Counted from the stretch's first letter, positions 11,384-21,132 are shown. The stretch is 41,893 nt of DNA from Fragilariopsis cylindrus CCMP1102 (GCA_900095095.1 FMBT01000113.1:1-41893); one strand, 5' to 3'. Numbers and translations: made by a program. The notes: generated by a model from the letters alone, not told the origin.

Positions 11384-14300
11384 TTATTTGATTTGAATCT
11401 TAAAAGTTCGAATATCCATTGGTGTCAACGTTATGGTATAACTTTCGCTGCTCACATCGTCGTTTTTCTTGTCGGTTTCGCCAGTGCCAGTGCCAGTCCA
11501 ATCAAAGCGTTCATTTCTCCAATCCTCTATATCACGATTGCCGCTTAGGGTCGTTTCTTGGATATCCTTTATCGATTGACCTGGAAATATAATGATAAAT
11601 CTATAATGACTGGTAGCGACAGGACGATGTCTTCCCCGATGGCGTATTGATGACCTAAACGTACTAAGAACGTTGATGTTGATGTTGGTGTTGATTCTTT
11701 TTCTTGTTCTTCTTCTTTTCATCGTTGTCGTCGCACAGTAGTTGTTTGGTGATAAGCATAATGTTATGAGGCAATGATTTTTTTAAACCGGAAAAGCTCT
11801 TAACGCGAAAGGGTGTTTCCTCTGATGATGGAGCAGTTCCAACAAAAACGAGTGGTTCCGCAAAGGATGCGTCCATCTCCGATCGAGCTAGTTGAGCTCC
11901 AAAAGAATCATCAAAATCATTACTTTTATTACCAACTTCGGTGGTGGTGTTGGTGGTGGGGTAGCGCTGATGGTCGTTTCTCTTTTTCATCAACAACGAT
12001 AATGCGATGTTTACCCCTGATAATCAACCCCTCACCGATCCGATTGTATTCCCGTACGGTGGACAAGACGTGATGCCGATATCGGTTTCATTAATAGGCT
12101 CTCCCACCCCTCTTCCATCATCTACTAGTGTCCTCGATGACCATAAGTTCGACTGTATAATCCATATAGATGACCCACCCTGTGTACGATCCGTAACAAC
12201 AGCAAATGCTGCTGATCGTGATGGTGACGATGGTTCATCGTTGCGTTGTCCTTGTTGCTTCCTTCCACGTAAATAGCTGTATTGACGGGGTAATAATTTC
12301 CAGCTACAGGTTCGTATACCGACAAGTCCCAAGTAGGACGATGGTTACGTTGACGTTTCATAAATTCTCTCCCATTCGAATCTGTGTAAAAATAGCATCG
12401 TTGTCGACGTTTGTATTGTACCTGGTCACAATTTCTTTCCCAACCCCATCATTGACAGGAATCGGGCCGACTATAGAATAAGAAGAAAATAAGAGAGAGA
12501 GAGAGAGAGAGAGAATGGTGAGCATAATATATGTATAGCGTTTAAAAGATATGGTCGGTGATTTGATTGATTTGATTGATTGATTCAGTACTTTACCTTG
12601 ATATTCGATTCGATGTATGGAACGTCTTTGCGATACGAGTTATGGTTTGAATCCAAGATCTTCATACTTTGTATGGATTTCTATACCGCCATACCACCAC
12701 CACCACTGTCCGCATTTTATTGACAACAGTCGTATTTGTAACCGGAATCAAATGCAATTTTTGATTTGGTGTACTTGGTCTAAAAATGTATGCACCTGAA
12801 TTCTGAGATGAAGTGCCATTCGAATCAAATGATGTATAATATCCCCACGCGCTTAGTCCTGCTAATAAATTGTTTTTATTTTGTCCTTCTGTCCTTCCTG
12901 TTGTTGTTGTTGTTGTTGTTGTTTGAATAATCATGAGACCGATCCGATGTATATTACCAGTTTTAGTATTAACTACAACAGTAAAACGACCATTGAAATT
13001 TCCGTCAAGTCGTCATCGTCATCTCGATAATGTTGTTGTTGTTGTTGTTACCCTTAATTTGTTGCTGGTCTTCTTGTCAACCAATAATTCGGATCGGTTT
13101 GTTTTCGAATCCGGAATACTTTTGCACCCACTGGTGGAAGAGAATCTGCCATGAAAGAAAAACAAAAGAAGAATCATCGCTATCGTCGTATTATCGTTGT
13201 TATCAACGCTTTACTACGCGACAATATGAATGGCCGCTGTTGTGCTTCAATGGTTTGTTTATAAGTATGCTGTTATCATCATCTTATCCTCCTCATCCTC
13301 ATCTTCTAATACCACGAATGAATCCACAATAATATATTTGCCACTTGAACCAACAGGAAGATCAATTACTGTCGATCGTTCGGATGCTAAACTATTGTAA
13401 ACGATCACGTACAAATCTGTGTTACTACTATTGCTGCTTGTGGAAGAAGTAGAAATATCACATATGGTTTCATTTAATAATTGACAATATGTCAAATCCT
13501 TCAAGTACTTGTTATTATTATCAACCTTATCATTATCATTACTACTACTATTGCCACCAAGAAATTGATCTTTCAATTTATGATTAAACATGGAACAACA
13601 CCATCAATCCCTTCTTGTAATCGTTTTGCATAATCGTATGCCACATGTTGTTTCGATGTACCCGAAACACCATCATGATGTTGTAGTACACCATGTGCAT
13701 CATCTAACAGATACATTTGATCTGTACAAGTATTGGACACAGTAGGATTAGGAGATGCTACTTGTACTGTACTAGTCCTACTACTAAGTATTTGTCTTGA
13801 TGCTAATATAAATGATGAACCAATTCTTTCAAACTTTTTTAATGATGGACGTGATGTAAAGTAGCCTGTCCAGAAACAATTTGGACAATCACTATATGGA
13901 AAAAAATCATCATACTTTGTGGTCCATTCTACACCACCACCATCATCACGACTACCACTACCGACATCGTCGCCATCCTCATCATCATCATCATCATCAT
14001 CATTATCATCGTCGACTTTTACATCATGCGGTTTTGTTGTTGTTGCTGCTCGTCGAAGACGATTGTTCTTGTTCTTGTTATTGTTAAATTCGTTGACAGT
14101 GCCATCATCTAAATCTACTTCTTCTTCTGTCGCTACTAATACTACACCACCACTACCACTACTACTTGTACCTCTATTACTACTTGTACGAATTTCTTTT
14201 TTTAGCTCTGATTTTGACTCCACTGATGATTTTGATTTTGATTTGACTGATTTGACTTTTGATGATGTTTCATTGTATTTACATTGTGTATAATATTCGG

Positions 14301-15807
14301 GTGAGGAATAAAAGATATTAATTTGATTATATTGTGGTCCAAAAATTGATGGTATATCAATATCAGTATTATTTTGCATTATTGTATTTATCAATAAATC
14401 TAAATTCGCATAATTGATCGATGCATTTTGATATTGAAAATCTTCTCCCATTGTTATCATAATATTATTACTCTTCTCAGCAGTACGTTCACTTTGTTCA
14501 CGAACTGATAGTAAAAATGTCGTTATATGTTGTATTAATTGTTGATGTTTCATATCAATTAATGGTATATACCCTTTCCCACAATGTATATCAAAACAAA
14601 AATTACCTGGTGGACCATAATTACCATTATACGATCCAGTAAGTCCCCAAAATATACTACTATTATCATCAGCTGAAGTCTTACTAGGATCATCCTTCAT
14701 ATTAAAATTCCATAATCCTTCACATTCTTTTGTCAATTGTCGGATTGATAAATCTTGATAATCAATTCGACCAAAATATAAGGCATTCATACCCATTTTA
14801 TACGTCAACAAGGATGCTTGTGTTTTTGAATGTCCAAATGGATCTAATTGCCAACCAATAGTGGGTATAACATTTAATTCTTGCCTTAGAAATGTATGTC
14901 CTAATGTTGTTTGATCAATCATACCAATATAATGTGTCGTACCTTCATCGTGCATACACCAACCCCCGTTCACAAAATTCAATTGTTTCGTACTATGTAT
15001 TAAATGATAGACTTGTTGTTGTAAATCAAGTGATTGTTGATTATACCACAACGTAAAAAATTTCATTTCGACATACGTGAATGTCCGTTTTGGATTTTCT
15101 AGAAGGGATTGTATTACCGATGTTAAGATATTTTGGACAGACACATCTTGAATGGTATTATTCAAACCATAATAATACTGATCAATAGTTTTTAACCAAC
15201 CAACATCATCATGGGAATGTGGTACCACATGTATATTCAATACTGACACTGCTTCTTGTACTTCTTGTACTTCTCCTTCTTGTACTTCTGCTTTTTGTAT
15301 TTGTACTTGTTCTGCTTGTGCTTCTGCTTGTACTGCTTTTTGCGGAAGTGGAATTAGATTGTTGTTGTTGTTGTTGTTACTAATAGTGTTACTGTTACTG
15401 TTACTCGTAATAATTGAAGAAGCTGCTGATGCTTGACCTTCTTCGTTCGTATTCTTTATCGTCGCTGTCCAGAACGATAACAATGATAACGTTGATAACG
15501 ATGATAATGATGAAAAGGATGATAACGATGATGATGATAACGATGATGTAACAGAAAGAATAATTCCAATAACACACATAGTAATAATTGATCCACCGAC
15601 TACTCTTCTGCTACTACTTTTACTACTACTTCTACTACTAGTAGTGCTACTAGTACTGCTCCTAATTGCATTTTGAGCTGGCATCGACGACGACGATGAC
15701 GGCGACATACTCCTCCTTGTTGTTGTTCTCGTTGAAGAAGACGAAGACGATGATAAATTATGACGATGAAATGATGATGATGATGATGATTCCTTCTTCC
15801 CCATCAT
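11384..15807 (-). CDS. GH38 alpha-mannosidase (lysosomal class II type), frame-broken
   Basis: A glycoside hydrolase of the secretory or vacuolar system that removes alpha-mannose from N-glycans. The ATG at 15807 is preferred over an upstream TTG. A membrane anchor or signal anchor lies at about residues 69-90, followed by low-complexity sequence. The catalytic domain begins at [15 protein letters not shown] (about residue 197) and has [19 protein letters not shown] and [10 protein letters not shown], whose Asp is the family nucleophile. [72 protein letters not shown] and a C-terminal [14 protein letters not shown] follow in family order. From 13.6 kb down the protein is spread over all three frames, with at least eight frame changes plus one true intron (12471-12596). 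The N-terminal 13.6-15.8 kb is intact. Motif continuity argues for sequence errors rather than decay. Confidence 0.88.
12471..12596 (-). other. spliceosomal intron in the alpha-mannosidase gene
   Basis: A 126-bp GT-AG intron. The donor reads CAAG/GTAAAGTAC on the minus strand and the acceptor reads TTCTATAG/TCGGCC. Joining the exons gives ...[16 protein letters not shown], which matches the conserved VGPIPV segment of lysosomal mannosidases without a gap. The intron contains a (CT)n/(GA)n run at about 12492-12514, about 20 bases upstream of the acceptor, which serves as an unusually pure polypyrimidine tract. Confidence 0.85.
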
Positions 15808-16048
15808 ATTATTATTGTGTTGGCTATTTGCTAGAGGGGAGGTCAAAACAAAAGATATGTTTTGTTGAAATTCAGGGTTCTTTGACGTTTTAGTTTACGT
15901 CTATTCTAAGATATGGTCTGACCGTCAACACGCCCATTATTTCAGTAATGTAAAAGCTGCTACATTGTACCGTATTAATTAATATACCGGTATCTATGCC
16001 GGTACAAAATATAATTTTCAATATTTTCCTCCTGGGGAAGTCCGAAAA

Positions 16049-16587
16049 CGGCTAAATTAGTCTTTACTAGCTCGTAATTTTCAATCGTGGAAAAAAATCG
16101 AAAAAAATGATCAGGTTTTTAGTCGCGCAGCCGTTGCTTTATCTTGTAAACCAAAACAGAAAAAATTAGTAATTTAAGCGAAGGCTTATTCTACTAATTT
16201 CTTTAGTAATTAGTACTAGTAGATTAGTTAATCTACTATTTTTTTTGGAAATTAGTAGAATATGCCTTTCCTTAATTTACAAATCGTAGAACAAACTACT
16301 AGCGTATAGTATAGTATGGTCGCGGAACCATAATTAGTAAAATAAGGAATATTAATATTACTAATTTTTCTTTTAATTAGTAATAGTAGATTAGTTAATC
16401 TACAAATTATGCCAAAAAATCGTAATTTTAATATTCCCTATATTACTAACATATCAATTATTAGTTTACCCCAGCCCCTGTCATTTTTTCAAACCAACTG
16501 CCGCGCGACCAAAAATTTCATTACAGTTTTAAAAAAATTCTTCCACGATTAAAAATTACGATTTAGTAGGTACTATTTTAGTCAGCC
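16049..16587. mobile_element. fold-back (MITE-like) element 1
   Basis: The left arm, about 16049-16140, is the imperfect reverse complement of the right arm, about 16491-16587. Shared parts include the AATTTT(C/T)AATCGTGGAA block and the (A/G)GTCGCGC(A/G)GC block. Weaker similarity continues about 60 bp inwards. Inside are further hairpins: AAGGCTTATTCTACTAATTT (16181-16200) pairs with 16249-16269. The near-palindrome GTAGATTA-GT-TAATCTAC occurs twice (16218-16235 and 16386-16403). There is no coding capacity, and no target-site duplication was found. Confidence 0.7.
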
Positions 16588-16744
16588 ATGCGCGATATTC
16601 AAATATTATATAGAAAATCACCTAACGGTCGATTTTTTATTTCGTTTCAAACCAACATTTTAACTGCCAAAATCAGATTAAAAAAACTAAATAATCTCCA
16701 AATCAAAGTAAAAAACCTAAATAATCTCCAAAGTTTAAATCAAT

Positions 16745-16785
16745 TATAGCTATGTATGGGCTAGTTATATCATATATATAGTTGC
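16745..16785 (-). repeat. inverted copy of repeat B terminus
   Basis: Reading 16751-16783 on the minus strand gives GCAACTATATATATGATATA then ACTAGCCCATAC. This differs at only two positions from 1880-1911 on the plus strand. Weaker similarity continues beyond it, for roughly 80 bp in total. It lies directly beside repeat C. Confidence 0.65.
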
Positions 16786-16789
16786 TGGC

Positions 16790-17115
16790 GCGTTCCAGCT
16801 CAAGGTGGGTCAGTTTTGCGCAATAAAGGACAATCTGCGGACAGACGCTTCTACTACAACACGCGCTATGCAGTGAAGTACTAACTATTGGGGGGATTTT
16901 TAGCTTCTACAGAAGCTCTTCTTTCCTATAACTGACCAATCATAATCCATGCATTGAATCAAGACGCATCGACAGGTGTAGTGGTGTCAGCGAAGCCCTG
17001 CTAGTTAACTAAGGAGAATTCCGCCCATATGGTGTACTTGTGATATTATTTTTTCCATCGCGGGATTAATTCATCGCGCACCTATGCAGTGAATAAGAGG
17101 AAAATTCATTATTAA
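16790..17115 (+). repeat. dispersed repeat C, copy 1
   Basis: This aligns over its length with about 40800-41110. Shared blocks are GTTCC(A/G)GCTCAA(G/T)GTGG, CTACAACAC followed by TATGCAGT(G/A)AAGTA, and at the far end CACCTATG(C/T)AGT(G/A)AATA with GGAAAATTC(A/C)TTATTAA. The middle is more diverged. It has no coding capacity. Fold-back element 2 begins at its right edge. Confidence 0.6.
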
Positions 17116-17650
17116 CACATGACAATGGGAATGTATTGAAACGGACCTCCATGGATATCGATCTATCTAATAAAAGCTTATGAGACGAAATACAGATGTC
17201 TGTACTCTTAACAAGGACAAAAAATTTCGATTTAATCTGATGTATTTTTAACTACTTAAACTCCCTCTTAGTAAAAGACACACATGATCGGATTTTTCGA
17301 AAAAAACACGTCCTACATACCCGTTGATAATGGGTCCTCTCTTAATATACCAATAAGAATAAAATTATCGCATTAGCTAATATAATAGTAATAGAGACAT
17401 CTGTATTAGCAGTTTATCTATTAGTCCATTATTTGATTTTTAATCTTCCTCTCTTATGCACCTCTTCCTGGCGATTTGAAATATGCCTTCCAGTCATGTG
17501 CGACCCTATAGAATTTTCCCCAAATGACCAAATACAACCGAAATTTTTTACCCTTGTTAAGAGTATAGATATCTATATTTCGTCTCATAAGCTCTTGTTA
17601 TATAAAGCGATATCCATGGAGGTTCGATTCAATACATTTCCATTCACATG
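17116..17650. mobile_element. fold-back (MITE-like) element 2 with flanking CACATG
   Basis: The left arm (about 17122-17239) and right arm (about 17529-17644) are reverse complements over about 118 bp, with roughly one mismatch in six. Shared blocks include ACCTCCATGGATATCG, GCTTATGAGACGAAAT and TACTCTTAACAAG. The hexamer CACATG stands directly outside both arms (17116-17121 and 17645-17650) in the same orientation, as expected of a target-site duplication. The interior has no transposase frame, so the element would be non-autonomous. Confidence 0.75.
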
Positions 17651-17820
17651 CTTATCGCGTCATTTAAAAACAGTTCTCGGTTTTAGCGCGGAAGCCGGAC
17701 AATGGCAGAAAATTGATCGATTGTATGGTACGATTGTACGGTATAAACCATATCTTAAGATATACTATCATACGGTATGATCATACGTTGGGTTCGTACA
17801 GTGGAAAATATTTGAAATCA

Positions 17821-18044
17821 ACGCGTACAGTAGAAAATCCTATCTGGAATCGAGTATTTTAACGCGTGATTTGGGACCGATACGTTACGCGTAACGTATC
17901 GGTTCAAACAACACGCGTTAAAATACTCGATTTGACGTATCGTCCCAAATCACGCGTTAAAATACTCGATTCCAGATATGGTTTTTTTACCAAAAAAAAA
18001 TTGGAGTTGACTGTAATGTATGTATTGGGTCCAAAAACACGCGT
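17821..18044. promoter_or_regulatory. cluster of six ACGCGT hexamers
   Basis: ACGCGT occurs at 17821, 17862, 17887, 17913, 17952 and 18039, six times in 224 bp. One is expected per roughly 4 kb, and only one other was noticed elsewhere (near 9575). Most are part of the ACGCGTTAAAATACTCGA unit. ACGCGT is a known cell-cycle promoter motif in fungi and other eukaryotes, but the hairpin structure is an equally good explanation for the repetition. Confidence 0.4.
17841..17978. repeat. near-perfect 44-bp inverted repeat (hairpin)
   Basis: Arm 17841-17885 is the reverse complement of 17935-17978 with a single extra C in the left arm and no other difference. The loop holds a second ACGCGTTAAAATACTCGA copy (17913-17930). 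A perfect 28-bp palindrome (17876-17903), centred on ACGCGT, overlaps the end of the left arm. Alternative cruciforms are therefore possible. A fourth, diverged copy of the same motif lies at 18039-18055. Confidence 0.85.
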
Positions 18045-18423
18045 GTTAAAATACGCGATAAAAATGAAAAAAAATTGGACTTGACGCGATTGCAGATGTA
18101 AAATAATAGTAGCTAATAAGAAGGAGACACATCAACAAGTCAAACAACATCAAAAATGAACAAAGTAGTAAGGTAGGTACCTTGAGATGACGAATTCTCC
18201 TACTATTTGGGTGCTTAGAGAATACTACAATGAAACAAATTCAGAACAACTGTAGCATATAATGGTGATAGGTCTAATTTAACTGCTATAATTAAATTCC
18301 ATTCCTTTCAAAATGTGTCGAATTTTTCCATTTTTTAAATTATCTTCCTTCTTATTTCAACAACAACAACAACAATCACAACCACAACCACAATCTTGGC
18401 AATGGCACTTTGGTGTTGAAATA

Positions 18424-18933
18424 TTAGTTGTAGAAGCTAGCTTGCTGCGAAAAATGCTGATCTTCATCGTACGAGTCGTCATCGGAATCAAACTGGAGTT
18501 TTGAGGAAGGTAAATCAGTAACAGTGTCATCGTCAGTGTCATTATCTTCATTACTATCATCGCCATCATTACTATCATTGCTATCATTACTATCATCACC
18601 ATGGCCACCATGGCCACCATTGAGTGTTTCACCAACAACAAGTTCTTCATTACCATCGAATCCATCAGCAGCAGCAGCAGCAGCTGCGGCTTCATCATCA
18701 TTGATAATACCGATAGCTACAACACCAACTGGTGGAACACCAACTCCCAATCCAAAGGAATCAAAAGCTTGTTCTAGATTTTCCTCAAATCCATCATAAT
18801 CAGTAGAACAGAACAATACACCATCTAATGTGATGTGAACTTTACCTGTGAAGTTTTGAAGACTACATGTGATACACTTCTTATCACCGTTCAACTTAGA
18901 AAAAGGAATGAAGATTGGATTTGAGTCCGGCAT
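18424..18933 (-). CDS. hypothetical protein with acidic C-terminus
   Basis: The open frame extends upstream to 19071, but the ATG at 18933 (MPDSNPIFIPFSKLNGDKK) is the better start because the upstream part looks like leader or noise. The resulting protein is 169 residues. Residues 1-60 are compact, with a CxxC-like pair (CITC) and a Cys in VLFCSTDYDGF. Residues 60-85 are Gly/Val-rich. The remainder is Ala, Asn, Asp and Ser low-complexity, strongly acidic. I recognise no family. It is divergent from the gene at 19336, with a 402-bp shared upstream region, which suggests co-expression but does not show it. The composition of the acidic tail is similar to the tails of other proteins in this window and carries little functional information. 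Confidence 0.55.
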   Translation of the reverse strand: MPDSNPIFIPFSKLNGDKKCITCSLQNFTGKVHITLDGVLFCSTDYDGFEENLEQAFDSFGLGVGVPPVGVVAIGIINDDEAAAAAAAADGFDGNEELVVGETLNGGHGGHGDDSNDSNDSNDGDDSNEDNDTDDDTVTDLPSSKLQFDSDDDSYDEDQHFSQQASFYN

Positions 18934-19335
18934 GGTGTTGATTCTGCTTTGAAGAAGGGGTGTGATGCACGGTGATATGTTTATGTATTTGTTTTTATTA
19001 TGAGAAAGAAAGAGATGATATGAAAAAAGAAAGGAGATTGAATCAATTTGAATTAGACATAGCATTACCAACTCCCATTTACCGGTATGTTCTACTCAAA
19101 AAGACACTCCAACTTTGCAATTCAAATATTTCTAATTCAAATATTAACTAATTCAAATATTGATTAATTCAAATATTGATAATTCGATAAAAATTCAGTT
19201 CGACTCAACCAATTATTATTTGTACTTGTACTGTATCAACAAGAAAGCATATCAATATAACATCATACCAAATCATCAACTCACTTCCATAATAAAACAG
19301 TAAGCAATAGACAAAAAATTGATCAGTACAGTACG
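18934..19335. promoter_or_regulatory. bidirectional promoter with four AATTCAAATATT units
   Basis: The 402-bp space between two divergent starts. AATTCAAATATT occurs four times, at 19119, 19134, 19150 and 19166, giving a period of 15-16 bases. A looser continuation follows (AATTCGATAAAAATTCAG). The period is about one and a half helical turns. No transcription factor can be named. Confidence 0.5.
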
Positions 19336-19701
19336 ATGAATTCTTCAGCAACATTAACAACATTTGGATCACCACTATGCTCTCGCAAAGGTCCACACGA
19401 CAGTATTAATAGCGAAGGATTCTTTTTTGTTGATGATGGTATGATTGTTGTTCATCATGAATTAAAAATGATTGGTATTTTTGAAAATGGTGTTGACACT
19501 ATTCCTGTATTAGAAATCAATCTTACAACAGCAACTCAGATCACCTTCAAGAAGATCCGAAGCAGCAATAATACTTTTGAAGGAGGTCGTGTTCAAATTT
19601 CCGGCATCTTTGATCGAGGATATGAAGAAACTGTTACTATTAAAATGTACACAAATGAATACAAACGTCTTGGACGATTACTACAAAGCATTGGTGTGTA
19701 G
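19336..19701 (+). CDS. hypothetical 121-residue protein
   Basis: An ATG opens a 121-residue frame with balanced composition and no low-complexity runs, unlike most of this window. It alternates strands and turns (GFFFVDDGMIVVHHELKMIG, then VPVLEIN-like and QITFKKIR segments) and ends in a basic helix (YTNEYKRLGRLLQSIGV). This would suit a small beta-rich domain of PH-like or similar fold, but I cannot assign a family. There is no signal peptide, and Cys occurs only near the N-terminus. It shares its promoter region with the minus-strand gene ending at 18424. The compact, evenly composed sequence makes me fairly sure that it is a real gene. Confidence 0.6.
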   Translation: MNSSATLTTFGSPLCSRKGPHDSINSEGFFFVDDGMIVVHHELKMIGIFENGVDTIPVLEINLTTATQITFKKIRSSNNTFEGGRVQISGIFDRGYEETVTIKMYTNEYKRLGRLLQSIGV

Positions 19702-19942
19702 ATGATAGATTCCGTCAACGATATAATTATATAATCAAATTGATTATACAAAACAATAGTACAATAGTAAATATACTCTATCTATAAATGATAAACTCAT
19801 ACTAATAATAGTAAAGAATACAGTTGTGTTTCGTACATGATATAATAATATATATATTAATAATAAGCACTAATACTATGCTTTATTTATCTTCACCTTA
19901 ATAGTTGTAGTACACTATGCACTTCCGCGTACAGTAGTAGTA

Positions 19943-20575
19943 TCATACAACACTATCGTCAATACTGTCTTGCTCTTGCCGGCGACAATCGATTAGATTT
20001 AACTGCAAATTGGTTGATAGCTCTGGTTTAGCTGCGTATAAAACTTTGAACTGTTCAACAGCATTCTTTCTTCTTTCTCTCCTCAGGTCTTGTTCTCTTT
20101 CTGCTTTCACAGGCCCTCTATCCGTAGTAAACTTTCTATTGCGCTGTTTTTTTACCACCTCTGATATTTTGGCAATGGTATTATTCTGATACAGCTTCTC
20201 TTGTCTGGCATAATAATTAGCAGCGCCTGCCTTATCACGGATTTTTCCTATAGTAGTACATTTTCTGTATGTTTGATGTGCTTGCTCAACCCAGTCTTCA
20301 TAGTATTCAGCAATACCATCGTAAACATCCATCATCTCAACTATATGATCAGAAACATAGTGTCGTTTGGGAGTCTTCATTGACAAGTGTAATCGTTTTA
20401 TTGATTTGTCAATCAATGGAATAACTTCTCGCAGCTGATCCAAGACTGCTAATTTTTTGACTGGATCTTTCATTACATACTTTGGTGTTCTTGTAAGTGA
20501 TACCATATGTGATGTCATCAAGAAATGAAGCTCAAATGACTCAAACATTTCTTCGACTTCTTCTTCTGGGACCAC
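19943..20575 (-). CDS. hypothetical helical protein
   Basis: A 210-residue frame. The first codon listed is GTG, and the first ATG is at residue 10, in the segment VEEMFESFELHFL. The frame also continues open upstream of 20575, so the true start, or an upstream exon, is unresolved. The protein is almost entirely charged helix: LDQLREVIPLIDKSIKRLHL, VEMMDVYDGIAEYYEDWVEQ, and a very basic run REQDLRRERRKN near the C-terminus. There are no membrane segments and no catalytic motif I recognise. Its 5' end overlaps the 5' end of the plus-strand frame at 20497-21132 by about 80 bases. The composition is coding-like on both strands on either side of the overlap, so both may be real with later starts or introns. 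Confidence 0.5.
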   Translation of the reverse strand: MVPEEEVEEMFESFELHFLMTSHMVSLTRTPKYVMKDPVKKLAVLDQLREVIPLIDKSIKRLHLSMKTPKRHYVSDHIVEMMDVYDGIAEYYEDWVEQAHQTYRKCTTIGKIRDKAGAANYYARQEKLYQNNTIAKISEVVKKQRNRKFTTDRGPVKAEREQDLRRERRKNAVEQFKVLYAAKPELSTNLQLNLIDCRRQEQDSIDDSVV

Positions 20576-21132
20576 ACTCTCTGGAATCGAAAGAGAATAA
20601 GAAACGATGCATAGAAAAATTCGCTCGGTTGTCCTTCTACAAGCACTATATGAAATGCCGAGAAATGAAAAAATCTACTATGATATTGGATAGAAAAGGA
20701 TTACGCCCAAATAACGTGTGTTTATGCGGTTTCATCCGAGGGTGTATGCAACAATTAAGGACGAAATATTTTCCATCATTACCCATGAAGTTACAGGTAT
20801 TGGCGGCGTATGCCGTTCCTAAAGAAGCTATTCACGAAGCAAGTATACATACCGAATGCTTGATTCGTTCAAAGAATTCTGCACGGTGCATCCAGCGGCA
20901 ATGGAGGTCGTATCTGCATTATAGAACACGGGTCTGTAAATTTAACATGCGGGGTAGCTGTCGCCGTGGAGTACACTGCACCTTTGCTCATGGTAACCAC
21001 GATGTGCGATTTTTTTTTGATCATAGTAACCACGATGTGCGAAAGAAAAATACTGGTCCAACGCCAGTCGATGACTGCATTAGCAATCTTGATGAATTCC
21101 TCCTTTGGATGCAGGGTGTTTGTCGTCGTTAG
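20512..21132 (+). CDS. IQ-motif plus CCCH zinc-finger protein
   Basis: The frame opens with GTG at 20497; the first ATG is 20512 and a later one at 20650 would avoid the overlap with the minus-strand gene. Numbering from 20497, a helical, basic, Cys-containing region (40-125) is followed by an IQ-like calmodulin-binding motif, CIQRQWRSYLHYR (131-143). Directly after it comes a CCCH zinc finger, C147-x7-C155-x5-C161-x3-H165 (CKFNMRGSCRRGVHCTFAH). CCCH fingers of this spacing usually bind RNA. NHDVR then appears twice (167-171, 178-182) because of a short tandem duplication at about 20996-21041. The IQ-CCCH pairing suggests Ca2+/calmodulin-linked RNA binding, but that is inference. A stop follows at 21130-21132. 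Confidence 0.6.
   Translation: MSSRNEAQMTQTFLRLLLLGPHSLESKENKKRCIEKFARLSFYKHYMKCREMKKSTMILDRKGLRPNNVCLCGFIRGCMQQLRTKYFPSLPMKLQVLAAYAVPKEAIHEASIHTECLIRSKNSARCIQRQWRSYLHYRTRVCKFNMRGSCRRGVHCTFAHGNHDVRFFFDHSNHDVRKKNTGPTPVDDCISNLDEFLLWMQGVCRR

Larger units (their letters stand above)
15808..18423. other. 2.6-kb gene-free region packed with inverted repeats
   Basis: No supported gene lies here. The region contains two fold-back elements, a short inverted copy of repeat B, a copy of repeat C, a near-perfect 44-bp hairpin and a cluster of ACGCGT hexamers, each listed separately. A frame at 17433-17780 is a by-product of one fold-back element. From 18090 to 18423 I see nothing specific. The right part is downstream of the gene ending at 18424. 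Confidence 0.75.

Noticed and set aside
17433..17780. 115-residue plus-strand frame
   Set aside because: It runs through the interior and right arm of fold-back element 2, so its openness follows from repeat sequence. It has no domain.
15808..18423. CRISPR array or prokaryotic insertion sequence in the repeat-rich region
   Set aside because: The repeats are inverted and irregular with no spacer pattern, there is no transposase or cas-like frame, and the surrounding genes are eukaryotic.
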